IMG/VR virus record: IMGVR_UViG_3300017763_000019
Coordinates: 1-57,787 of that record
Origin: a virus
Length of the DNA: 57,787 bases
Strand: one strand, 5' to 3'
Positions within the stretch are counted from its first letter, which is position 1. Every line of letters begins with the position of its first letter. Shown here piece after piece: positions 17,345 to 26,355 of this stretch. A program made the translations under genes and the position numbers. The notes beneath the pieces are model-generated. The model made no database searches. It was not told the DNA's origin and was given only the letters and a program-made list of their open reading frames with translations.

Positions 17345-19732
17345 ATGCCTAAACAATTTTTAAATTATACCGACTTGACATTCAACGAGATTATTAGTCA
17401 GGTAAATGATAGATTAAGAGAAGATCCCGAAAAACGATTCGATAGTTTTTTAGAAAGTACAGTAGCACAAACAATGATTGACATTTTTGCTGCTTCTACA
17501 GACATGACAAATTACTATATCGAACGAAGAGCCGAGGAACAGTTCCTCGACACCGCAAGACTTAAAAGTTCAGTAATACAACTCTCCAAAATTTTGGGTT
17601 ATGTAGTACAAAGACCAGTACCTGGTCAGAGTTCAGTAAAAATTATATTGAAAGGACCCTTACCTACTAGTGTACTTGAGGGGCATACGGTAGACTTTAA
17701 GGCATTTGAAACAGCATTTGCAGTTGGTGACAAGAAATTTGTCCTAAAGAAAGATTATCAATACAAATTTACAGCAGCTGATATTGCCGGTGGTACAGCT
17801 AATAGTTTTAGAAAAGAAATATCCGTAAGTGTTCCAAATGGAACAGAACTATATTTAAACGAAGCCGGTTTAGTGCCTACTTCAGCCACATCACCCATTG
17901 AAATTATACAAGGTGAAATTAAAACTAAAACAATTGCTGGATCGAGTAATACACAAGTTGGTAATATTTTCCAAAAATATCTTATTGATGATGTAACATT
18001 TAGTAATGTTTTTGGTTCTGAGGATTTAAACTATGATGACACTACTAATTCAGCATCAAATTTAGCTGACGGTTTAACAAAAATTGCTATAACTCCAGCA
18101 TCAACACCGATCACTGCTGCGTTTATAGATGAATCCAGTTTGTATGAGATTGATAGAAGATCAATACTAACATCTGAAACAGTAATTGATCAGACCTCAG
18201 TACTTAATGATGTACCAAATGTTTGTAGTATTAGAACTACTGATAGTCAAGGTGTTGAAATACTATTTGGTGATAATAAAATCGCTAGTAAAGGTGTGGC
18301 TGGTAGTAATCAAAATCTTTATATACAATACTTTTCAACTAAAGGTTTGGAAGGAAATGAAACAGGTATATTAAGTAAGAAATTAACAACTTCAAATTCT
18401 TTTGAAACAAGTAATGGTGATTCAATAACACAAAACATAGAATGGCAATTCAACTCATCCATAATTGCTGGAGCTGATATGGAGTCTATCGATTCCATTA
18501 AGTTAAATGCACCAGGTTTGTTCTATTCATTGGATAGATTGGTTACATCTAAGGATTATACTACATTTTTAAAATCCTTAACCACACCAGTCAATATTAA
18601 GAACGCCTTAGCTTGGGGTGAACAAGAGGAACTTGAAAAAGACTCTACTCTTACAGCAATAACGGCATTGCTTAATGTTATCTTTTATAGTTGTGTTGGA
18701 CCATTGTATAATATTGGAGAGAGTAAAACAACACATACACATAAAGATTTACTGTCAAATACTGCTAGTGATGACGATAAAATAAGTACCTTCATTGAAG
18801 GTGTACAATATGATCTTGGTGGTAATACATTTGTGGAACAGAACTATTTTGATATTTTTATCAAAAATAATATGGTGGATTATTTACAAAACATAGAAAC
18901 TAGTACAGCACCGGGTGTTAGTATAGTAAACAACAAGATTAAAAAGAGATCACAAATAACTCTTCGTAATGCTTATGTGTCACCATTGTTACAACAGTTT
19001 AATTTGACAGGTGATGTGTATATTAAAAATCTCGTATCTGTTAATGAAATAGAAAGAAGGGTTAATAATGCAATTTATGAGTTCTTAGATGAAAAGTCTG
19101 ACTTTGCTCAGCCGTTATACTTATCAAACATAATTGAGTTAATTGAAAGCTTTCCAGAAGTGATTAATACAACACCTACATTCACACCGGTTGCAGGAAC
19201 AGGAACCCCACTAGTATCAGCATTAGAGTTAGATCCTGACATTACAGGTTATACTGCGGATGAGAAACAAATAATCGTTCCTCAATTTTCAAATTCGTTT
19301 CAAAACTTCATGCCAAACTACGGTTATGATAGTACGGAAAATTTTAACAGAAGTCTAATGACATCCGGACCTAGTGCCGCGTATGATATTAAGGTGTGGG
19401 AAAATTCAAATTATCTAAATAATCCACCGTACGGTGCTAATAGTACCGGAGTACCAAATACTGAATTAAAAGGGCATATTAGAGTTGCTAATATTTCTGA
19501 AAGAAATTTCTATGAAAAATTTGTAAAACATTTTTATGACGAAATTCAAGGTACAGCAGGGGGATCTTTTGGAAATTCTAATGATTTTAAATCATTGTTT
19601 AGTAGAGCAAATCAGGAAATGAAATATATGATTCGTAGTTCAATGAAAGATCAAAGTGGTAATATTGTTAATTATAGTTTCAAACATGAAATTGTACAAG
19701 TTATATCAAAATTAAATTTTAAATATCGTTGA
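17345..19732 (+). CDS. 6: baseplate wedge protein gp6 (baseplate J-like)
   Basis: A 795-residue protein (T4 gp6 is 660). The N-terminal region (LNYTDLTFNEIISQVNDRL, then QTMIDIFAASTDMTNYYIE) is the conserved gp6/J start, followed by the helix LDTARLKSSVIQLSKILGY and a beta domain. The C-terminal region is helix-rich with DEKSDFAQPLYLSNIIELI. gp6 dimers form the iris ring that triggers sheath contraction. Its position after gp25 and before the fibres matches T4-like and P2-like systems. Confidence 0.9.
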   Translation: MPKQFLNYTDLTFNEIISQVNDRLREDPEKRFDSFLESTVAQTMIDIFAASTDMTNYYIERRAEEQFLDTARLKSSVIQLSKILGYVVQRPVPGQSSVKIILKGPLPTSVLEGHTVDFKAFETAFAVGDKKFVLKKDYQYKFTAADIAGGTANSFRKEISVSVPNGTELYLNEAGLVPTSATSPIEIIQGEIKTKTIAGSSNTQVGNIFQKYLIDDVTFSNVFGSEDLNYDDTTNSASNLADGLTKIAITPASTPITAAFIDESSLYEIDRRSILTSETVIDQTSVLNDVPNVCSIRTTDSQGVEILFGDNKIASKGVAGSNQNLYIQYFSTKGLEGNETGILSKKLTTSNSFETSNGDSITQNIEWQFNSSIIAGADMESIDSIKLNAPGLFYSLDRLVTSKDYTTFLKSLTTPVNIKNALAWGEQEELEKDSTLTAITALLNVIFYSCVGPLYNIGESKTTHTHKDLLSNTASDDDKISTFIEGVQYDLGGNTFVEQNYFDIFIKNNMVDYLQNIETSTAPGVSIVNNKIKKRSQITLRNAYVSPLLQQFNLTGDVYIKNLVSVNEIERRVNNAIYEFLDEKSDFAQPLYLSNIIELIESFPEVINTTPTFTPVAGTGTPLVSALELDPDITGYTADEKQIIVPQFSNSFQNFMPNYGYDSTENFNRSLMTSGPSAAYDIKVWENSNYLNNPPYGANSTGVPNTELKGHIRVANISERNFYEKFVKHFYDEIQGTAGGSFGNSNDFKSLFSRANQEMKYMIRSSMKDQSGNIVNYSFKHEIVQVISKLNFKYR

Positions 19733-19740
19733 GGTAAATA

Positions 19741-22700
19741 ATGACAGCCACAAGTGAAAAAATATGGCATGGTTATCAAAGTAATCTTTGGAGTAATGGT
19801 AATAATTGGTCGACAAGTGCTACAATACCACAACCATCAGAAACAGCAATTTTTGATAGTACAGTATCTAACAATAATTGTTTATTAGATGTGGACACAT
19901 CAATAAATGGATTATCTGCTAATACTTATACTGGTTCATTAAATTTAAGTTCATACACTTTATCAGTTAAAACAGATGCTTATTTAGAACATTTAACAAA
20001 TTTGGAGACGAGTGCTAGTACACTTAAATTTACAGATACTGGTGTAGCAACTCTTTCGTCAAATACATTTTATAATCTCGAATTTGCAGGAAATACTGGT
20101 TTGAGTGGATCTAATACTTCAGCCGTAGCAACGGAAGTTTCAAACAACTTGACTGTTGGTGGAACTTTAAACATAGGTAATGATAACAATGGATCAGGTG
20201 TACATGATTTAAAACTACTATCGGGCTCAACAATGAACTCGAGTAATGGGATAATTACTGGTGATGGTAGATTGTATATAGTCGATGACGTTCTATTGGA
20301 TACGACAGGTACTTTGAGTAATTACGCTATTAATTATGTGTCTAGTGCTGCCAATGTTACTGTAATGTCAGGTGATTATAGTAATGTTAGTATAGTTCAA
20401 CTGATAAATGATGATTCCACACCACACATATTTGAATTTCAAGGTGGAATACATAAATATACATATTTAGATGCAGGTCTTGGTAACAATACTGACGTGG
20501 CCGGTACAATTATTTCTCTTTCAGCAAATAGTCCGTCTGTGTCAGCATCTACAATAGATGTACGGAACTACGCAGTAACGAACCATGTTCAGTTTTTCAT
20601 TGGTGATACAGATTTCCTTTGTAACTCATTACTTTCTACCTCTGGTACAAAAACAATTAGTGCTTCTGGTGGAAGAATTATACTTGGTGGAGAAGATACA
20701 ATTAATAATTTCCAAGGTATGGATAATGTTATTGAAACGGATTTAGTATTTGAAGATGGTCCTTATACCATTTATGGAACTACAAGTCCAGCCCCAATTA
20801 ACGAAGCTGTTATCAAAGCAAACAATATAACAGTTTCAGGATCATCAACTAACACACCAATTCTTAATTTCCTCCACGTTGACACTTTAAGTGCCGTGAA
20901 TGACATTATTATAAGTGGTGGACCATCAACATTTACAAATCTACAAGGAAGTAAACTTGCTGCAGGTAACAATATTAAATTTATTGGACAAGGAAATACT
21001 CCAACTACTAGATTAAATATGGATCCAACAAGTACATGGTATCAAGAAGCTGGTAATAAAATTTGGGCCTGGTACGCAGATATACAAAACGCAGTTGTGA
21101 GTGGTGGAACAACAGAAATCAGTGGTAATGTTACTGTTACAGCTACTGTTAGTACATTTGCCGGCTCTGGCAGCTCTGGTGATACTAATGGTACTGGATC
21201 TTCTGCTAGTTTCAATACACCAAGTGGTGTAGCGGTAGATTCTTCCGGTAATATATATGTGGCAGATCTTTTGAATCATAAAATACGTAAAATTACACCA
21301 GCAGGTGTAGTTAGTACAATAGCTGGAACTGGAAGTGTAGGTAGTAATGATGGGGCTGGTGCTTCCGCTAGTTTTAATGGGCCTAGGGGACTAGCCGTAG
21401 ATGCTTCCGGAAATGTGTATGTAGCAGATACATATAATAATAAAATACGTAAGATAACGTCAGCAGGAGTTGTGAGTACGTTTGCTGGAACAGGTAGTCA
21501 AGGTGATACTGATGGGGCTGGTGCTTCCGCTAGTTTTAATCAGCCTTATGGAGTTGCTGTAGATGGTGTAGGAAATGTTTACGTGGCAGATACGTATAAT
21601 CATAAAATACGTAAAATTACACCAAGTGGTGTAGTTAGTACATTAGCTGGAACTGGTAGTGCAGGAAGTAATGATGGTGCTGGATCTTCTGCAACTTTTA
21701 GTTATCCTTATGATGTTGCTGTTGATTCTTCGGGTAATATATATGTGGCAGATAGAAATAATTATAAAATTCGTAAAATTACACCAAGTGGTGTAGTTAG
21801 TACCGTAGCTGGAACAGGTAGTCAAGGTAGTATTAATGATCCTGCTACTTTTAATGCCCCTGAGGCTGTAGCGATAGATGCTTCCGGTAATATATATGTG
21901 GCAGATACTATTAATGCCAAAATACGTAAAATAACACCAGCGGGTGTAGTTAGTACATTTGTGGGAGATTTATCACTAGGTGATAAGGATGGTGCTGCTG
22001 AGAATGCTAGGTTTCATACACCAAGTGGTGTAGCGGTAGATGCTTCCGGTAATGTATATGTGGCAGATGCGGGTAATGATAAAATACGTAAGATAGTATT
22101 AACACAAACAATTTCATATCATGACGTTAGTACGTTTGCTGGAACAGGTGGTAATGGTGATACTAATGGTGCTGGCACTACTGCTAGTTTTAACGATCCT
22201 CGTGGTGTAACTTTAGATTCTTCAGGTAATGTTTACGTTGCCGATACTGACAATCATAGAATACGTAAAATAACACCACTTGGTGTAGTTAGTACATTTG
22301 CTGGTACTGGAGCTTTTGGTTCTGTTGATGGTGCTGGTGCTTCCGCTACTTTTTGGGATCCTTATGATGTTACTGTTGATTCTTCAGATAATATCTATGT
22401 AGCTGATATGAATAGTCGTAAAATTCGTAAGATTACACCATCAGGTGTAGTTAGTACCTTAGCTGGTAATGGATCTTATGGTGCAGGTGATGGTGCTGGT
22501 GCTTCGGCTAGTTTTAATCAACCTAAAGGATTAGCAGTAGATTCTTCAGATAATATTTATGTAGCAGATTATAATAATGATAAAATACGTAAAATAACTC
22601 CAGCAGGTGTGGTTAGTACCTTAGCTGGAACAGGTAGTCAAGGTAGTAATGATGGTGCTGGCTCTTCCGCTACGTTTTACGCCCCTCTTGATGTTGCTGT

Positions 22701-25700
22701 TGATTCTTCAAATAATATATATGTAGCAGATGCGGGTAATAACAAAATACGTAAGATTACACCACTTGGTGTGGTTAGTACCTTTGCCGGCAGTGGTGTT
22801 GCTGGTAGTACAAATGGTACTGGTACTTTAGCTACTTTTGATTCTCCCCAAGGTGTAGTGTTAGATTCATCGGATAATATTTATGTTGCATCGCTTGTCA
22901 ACGATTTAATACGTAAAATAACTCCAGCAGGTGTGGTTAGTACTTTTGCTGGTACTGGTGAATCCGCTCCCTATATAGGTGCTCCCGGTACTGGTGGTAC
23001 TGATGGTCCAGGGAATGTAGCTACTTTTTATAGACCCCAAGGATTAGCCGTAGATTCTTCAGATAATATTTATGTAGCGGATAAGAGTAATCATAAGATC
23101 CGTAAGATACAAAGTGCTGGAGAAGGTAGTACTATCTTTACTTCAGGTAATGCCGCTGCAACTGATAATTTGGGTGGTAATACTAATTGGTTTTTTGAAA
23201 ATGACCGTAACAATTTAACAGATGGTGCTATTGTTACTGTTGATCAAACAACTAAAAGATCTGGATCACCTATAACATTGAGTTTTACTGCAACAGACAC
23301 ACAAACTGGAATTACTTCATCTGATATAAGTATTGATTTAGATCCTTTAATTGGTGCGATTGTTCCAGGTTCGTTTAATTATGAGGTTGCCAACGAACTT
23401 ACCTTCAATGTTGAAATTTCAGCTGTAACTTCCTCAGCTACAAATATTGAAGTAACTACAATTAACGGTTCTCAACTAACAGCAACTGACACTTTCGGAC
23501 CTTATGATTACGATACAACCGCGGGTACAATAAGTTTTCAAAATTCGGTACCTAGTTATGGTATTAAAAATGATGAAATATCTGTTTTAATATTTGCTGA
23601 TGATATATTAGGTTTCCCATTGGGTGGTCCAGCTACTGTTTTTTATGGTGAATATAATGGACAGGTGGTAAGTTTTAATAATTTTTATATTGAGGACACT
23701 ACAAGAGCAGTTGTGGAGGCGATTTTACCCGCGACAACCGAAACCCTAAGTGGAAATTTATCAATTTCAGCCACAAATATTGAAGGAACTACTTTTACAG
23801 GTAACTCAAGTGCTGTGGGTAAGTACTATACCGTAGACTTAACTCCACCAGAAGTCACATTTACATATAGTCCTACAAATCAAATAGCATATAATTTTAT
23901 TAGTGTAAGTGCAAACGTGTCAGACAATGTTGGTTTCTCAACCTCGTTTGATTCAACAATAACGGATTATTATTTCATCGACTCAAACGGTGTGACATAT
24001 CCATCTCCTGCAACAAGTGTTTTAAGTACTGATAAAACCTTACTAACACAAACATTTGATTCATATGGGGACGTTAGTACAATAGCTGGAACTGGAACTA
24101 ATGGTAGTAATAATGGGGCTGGTGCTTCTGCTACTTTTCACCTGCCTGCTAATATTGCTGTAGATTCTTCAGGTAATGTGTATGTAGCAGATACATATAA
24201 TCATAAAATACGTAAGATTGATACTAACAATGTAGTTAGCACCTTTGCTGGAACTGGTAGTCAAGGTGATACTGATGGCGCTTCTGCTACTTTTTATGGA
24301 CCTCAGGATGTAGCGTTAGATTCTTCAGGTAATGTGTATGTAGCAGATACATATAATAATAAAATACGTAAGATAACGTCAACAGGAGTAGTTAGTACAT
24401 TGGCTGGAACAGGTAGTCAAGGTAGTAATGATGGGGTTGGTGCTTCTGCTACTTTTTACTATCCTTATGGAGTGGCTGTTGATTCTTCAGGTAATGTGTA
24501 TGTTGCGGATGGTGTTAATCGTAAAGTGCGTAAGATTACACCAAGTGGTGTAGTTAGTACATTAGCTGTGACCGGCAGTTCTGGATTTCCTCAGGATGTA
24601 GCTTTAGATTCTTCAGGAAATGTATATGTAGCAGATTATGATGGTAACAAAATACTTAAAATTACACCAAGTGGTGTAGTTAGTACATTAGCTGGAACAG
24701 GTAGTCAAGGTGAGGATAATGGTGTTGGAGCGTCTGCTACTTTTTATAGACCTAGAGGAGTAGCGGTAGATTCTTCTGGAAATGTGTATGTGGCAGATAC
24801 ATATAATCATGAAATACGTAAAATTACACCAAGTGGTGTAGTTAGTACATTTGTGGGTTCTGGAGCTATTGGTAGTAATAATGGTACAGGTTCTTCTGCT
24901 ACTTTTTATAGACCTGGAGGAGTAGCGGTGGATACTTCCGGCAATGTCTATGTGGCAGATACTAATAATCATAAAATACGTAAGATTCTAGTAACACCTG
25001 AAAAGGAAATGAATGCATTTGAATTTGAGATAAGTGCGTCAGGTACTTTATATTTAACACTTAAAGACACAGCAGGAAATATAACAACTTGTGCTGACGA
25101 TGGGTACATAACAGAACCAACAATTATTATTGGTACACCATCACCATCAAAGGCAACACCGATTGATACAAATATAGTAGTACCAATAAGTGCATTTGGA
25201 ACACTTACAGATAACAAAGATAATTACTATGCTAAACTTTTAAGTACTAATAATGACGAAGTTGAATTATTTTGGAGTGATGTTACTTCACCGGCAATAA
25301 ATGTAAATACATTTAACGTGATTCTATCAGGAAATGATAAGTTGGTTGGAAGCGTAGTTGTTTCTGGTGGAGTTTTAAAATTAGCTATGGTTAGTACTTT
25401 GGCTGGAACTGGAAGTCCTGGTAGTAATGATGGTGTTGGAACATTGGCTACTTTTTTAGTACCTAATGGAATAGTAGTGGATTCTTCCGGCAACGTCTAT
25501 GTAGCAGACGAAGCCAATAATAAAATTCGTAAGATTAATACAAATGGAATTGTTAGTACCTTTGCTAGTGTTACTTCACCACAAGGATTGATAACGGATT
25601 CTTCAGACAATCTCTATGTAACAGATTTTATTAATAATAAAATTCTAAAAATTACACCAAGTGGTGTAGTTAGTACCGTAGCTGGAACTGGGAGTCCTGG

Positions 25701-26322
25701 TTCTGTTAATGGGCCTGGTGCTTCTGCTAGTTTTGCAGGGCCAAATGATATAGCAATGGATTCTTTAGGTAATATTTACGTTGCTGATACATTTAATTGT
25801 AATATTCGTAAGATTGATACTAATAATGTAGTTAGCACCTTTGCTGGGACTGGTAGTGCAGGTAGTATTGATGGTACTGGCACTGCCGCAAGTTTTTCCT
25901 TTCCAGCAGGAGTAGATATTGATTCTTCAGACAATATCTATGTAGGAGATACTAGTAATCATAAAATACGTAAAATAACTCCAGCAGGAGTGGTTAGTAC
26001 TTTTGCGGGTACAGGTACTCCCATTCCCGGCGGAGTCGATGGACCTGGTGCTACTGCTAGTTTTGCTATACCTCATGGAGTAGATGTGGATTCATCGGAT
26101 AACATATATGTGGCAGATACAGGCAATTCTAAAATACGTAAAATAACACCAAGTGGTGTAGTTAGTACTTTTGCGGGCTCTTTTAGTACAGGAGACGCAG
26201 ATGGTCCAGTTAATGCAGCTCGTTTTAACTTTCCTAGAAAAGTTGTAGTAGATGCATCCGGTAATGTATATGTATCAGACACTAATAATAATAAAATACG
26301 TAAGATTGTTATTGATCCATAA
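19741..26322 (+). CDS. giant adhesin/fibre with four six-repeat NHL propeller blocks
   Basis: A 2193-residue protein. Residues 1-465 are beta-rich and Asn/Ser/Thr-rich (an NNWS-type start, likely beta-helix). NHL repeats follow in blocks of six at about 470-795, 796-1127, 1445-1750 and 1884-2193, separated by Ig-like beta segments. Each repeat is about 53 residues of the form VSTFAGTG...G..DGAG.SA.F..P.GVAVDSSGNVYVAD..N.KIRKITP.G. NHL repeats of six typically close into one beta-propeller, so four propellers are predicted. The gene sits after gp6, where fibre-connector genes lie, so a receptor-binding or glycan-binding role is likely. No enzymatic motif seen. Confidence 0.85.
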   Translation: MTATSEKIWHGYQSNLWSNGNNWSTSATIPQPSETAIFDSTVSNNNCLLDVDTSINGLSANTYTGSLNLSSYTLSVKTDAYLEHLTNLETSASTLKFTDTGVATLSSNTFYNLEFAGNTGLSGSNTSAVATEVSNNLTVGGTLNIGNDNNGSGVHDLKLLSGSTMNSSNGIITGDGRLYIVDDVLLDTTGTLSNYAINYVSSAANVTVMSGDYSNVSIVQLINDDSTPHIFEFQGGIHKYTYLDAGLGNNTDVAGTIISLSANSPSVSASTIDVRNYAVTNHVQFFIGDTDFLCNSLLSTSGTKTISASGGRIILGGEDTINNFQGMDNVIETDLVFEDGPYTIYGTTSPAPINEAVIKANNITVSGSSTNTPILNFLHVDTLSAVNDIIISGGPSTFTNLQGSKLAAGNNIKFIGQGNTPTTRLNMDPTSTWYQEAGNKIWAWYADIQNAVVSGGTTEISGNVTVTATVSTFAGSGSSGDTNGTGSSASFNTPSGVAVDSSGNIYVADLLNHKIRKITPAGVVSTIAGTGSVGSNDGAGASASFNGPRGLAVDASGNVYVADTYNNKIRKITSAGVVSTFAGTGSQGDTDGAGASASFNQPYGVAVDGVGNVYVADTYNHKIRKITPSGVVSTLAGTGSAGSNDGAGSSATFSYPYDVAVDSSGNIYVADRNNYKIRKITPSGVVSTVAGTGSQGSINDPATFNAPEAVAIDASGNIYVADTINAKIRKITPAGVVSTFVGDLSLGDKDGAAENARFHTPSGVAVDASGNVYVADAGNDKIRKIVLTQTISYHDVSTFAGTGGNGDTNGAGTTASFNDPRGVTLDSSGNVYVADTDNHRIRKITPLGVVSTFAGTGAFGSVDGAGASATFWDPYDVTVDSSDNIYVADMNSRKIRKITPSGVVSTLAGNGSYGAGDGAGASASFNQPKGLAVDSSDNIYVADYNNDKIRKITPAGVVSTLAGTGSQGSNDGAGSSATFYAPLDVAVDSSNNIYVADAGNNKIRKITPLGVVSTFAGSGVAGSTNGTGTLATFDSPQGVVLDSSDNIYVASLVNDLIRKITPAGVVSTFAGTGESAPYIGAPGTGGTDGPGNVATFYRPQGLAVDSSDNIYVADKSNHKIRKIQSAGEGSTIFTSGNAAATDNLGGNTNWFFENDRNNLTDGAIVTVDQTTKRSGSPITLSFTATDTQTGITSSDISIDLDPLIGAIVPGSFNYEVANELTFNVEISAVTSSATNIEVTTINGSQLTATDTFGPYDYDTTAGTISFQNSVPSYGIKNDEISVLIFADDILGFPLGGPATVFYGEYNGQVVSFNNFYIEDTTRAVVEAILPATTETLSGNLSISATNIEGTTFTGNSSAVGKYYTVDLTPPEVTFTYSPTNQIAYNFISVSANVSDNVGFSTSFDSTITDYYFIDSNGVTYPSPATSVLSTDKTLLTQTFDSYGDVSTIAGTGTNGSNNGAGASATFHLPANIAVDSSGNVYVADTYNHKIRKIDTNNVVSTFAGTGSQGDTDGASATFYGPQDVALDSSGNVYVADTYNNKIRKITSTGVVSTLAGTGSQGSNDGVGASATFYYPYGVAVDSSGNVYVADGVNRKVRKITPSGVVSTLAVTGSSGFPQDVALDSSGNVYVADYDGNKILKITPSGVVSTLAGTGSQGEDNGVGASATFYRPRGVAVDSSGNVYVADTYNHEIRKITPSGVVSTFVGSGAIGSNNGTGSSATFYRPGGVAVDTSGNVYVADTNNHKIRKILVTPEKEMNAFEFEISASGTLYLTLKDTAGNITTCADDGYITEPTIIIGTPSPSKATPIDTNIVVPISAFGTLTDNKDNYYAKLLSTNNDEVELFWSDVTSPAINVNTFNVILSGNDKLVGSVVVSGGVLKLAMVSTLAGTGSPGSNDGVGTLATFLVPNGIVVDSSGNVYVADEANNKIRKINTNGIVSTFASVTSPQGLITDSSDNLYVTDFINNKILKITPSGVVSTVAGTGSPGSVNGPGASASFAGPNDIAMDSLGNIYVADTFNCNIRKIDTNNVVSTFAGTGSAGSIDGTGTAASFSFPAGVDIDSSDNIYVGDTSNHKIRKITPAGVVSTFAGTGTPIPGGVDGPGATASFAIPHGVDVDSSDNIYVADTGNSKIRKITPSGVVSTFAGSFSTGDADGPVNAARFNFPRKVVVDASGNVYVSDTNNNKIRKIVIDP
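21148..23121 (+). repeat. NHL repeat blocks 1 and 2 (six plus six units)
   Basis: Twelve units of about 159 bp encode NHL repeats. Units 1-6 end in a divergent linker (VLTQTISYHD), after which unit 7 starts at 22126, so the array divides into two groups of six. Many units share near-identical DNA around GGTAATATATATGTGGCAGA, giving potential for recombination. Confidence 0.85.
24073..24990 (+). repeat. NHL repeat block 3 (six units)
   Basis: Six NHL units; the fourth is shortened (about 41 residues), having lost the G..DGxGxSATF loop. It lies between two Ig-like segments of the giant fibre. Confidence 0.83.
25390..26319 (+). repeat. NHL repeat block 4 (six units) at the C-terminus
   Basis: Six NHL units; the second is short (about 38 residues). 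The protein ends directly after the last unit, so this propeller would be the exposed tip. Confidence 0.83.
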
Positions 26323-26325
26323 ACT

Positions 26326-26333
26326 TATAAATA
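26326..26333 (+). promoter_or_regulatory. T4-type late promoter upstream of the gpI/gp7-like gene
   Basis: Exact TATAAATA three bases after the stop of the giant fibre gene, 23 bp before ATG 26356. Confidence 0.75.
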
Positions 26334-26355
26334 TTAAAAACAGGATTAAATTGAT

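Noticed and set aside
21148-26319. Repeated DNA considered as a CRISPR array
   Set aside because: Units are about 159 bp, coding in one frame without interruption, and lack spacer-repeat structure.
19741-26322. Minus-strand ORFs across the fibre genes rich in Cys, Ser and Thr
   Set aside because: They are antisense shadows of the NHL repeat codons, recur with the repeat period and have no ribosome sites.
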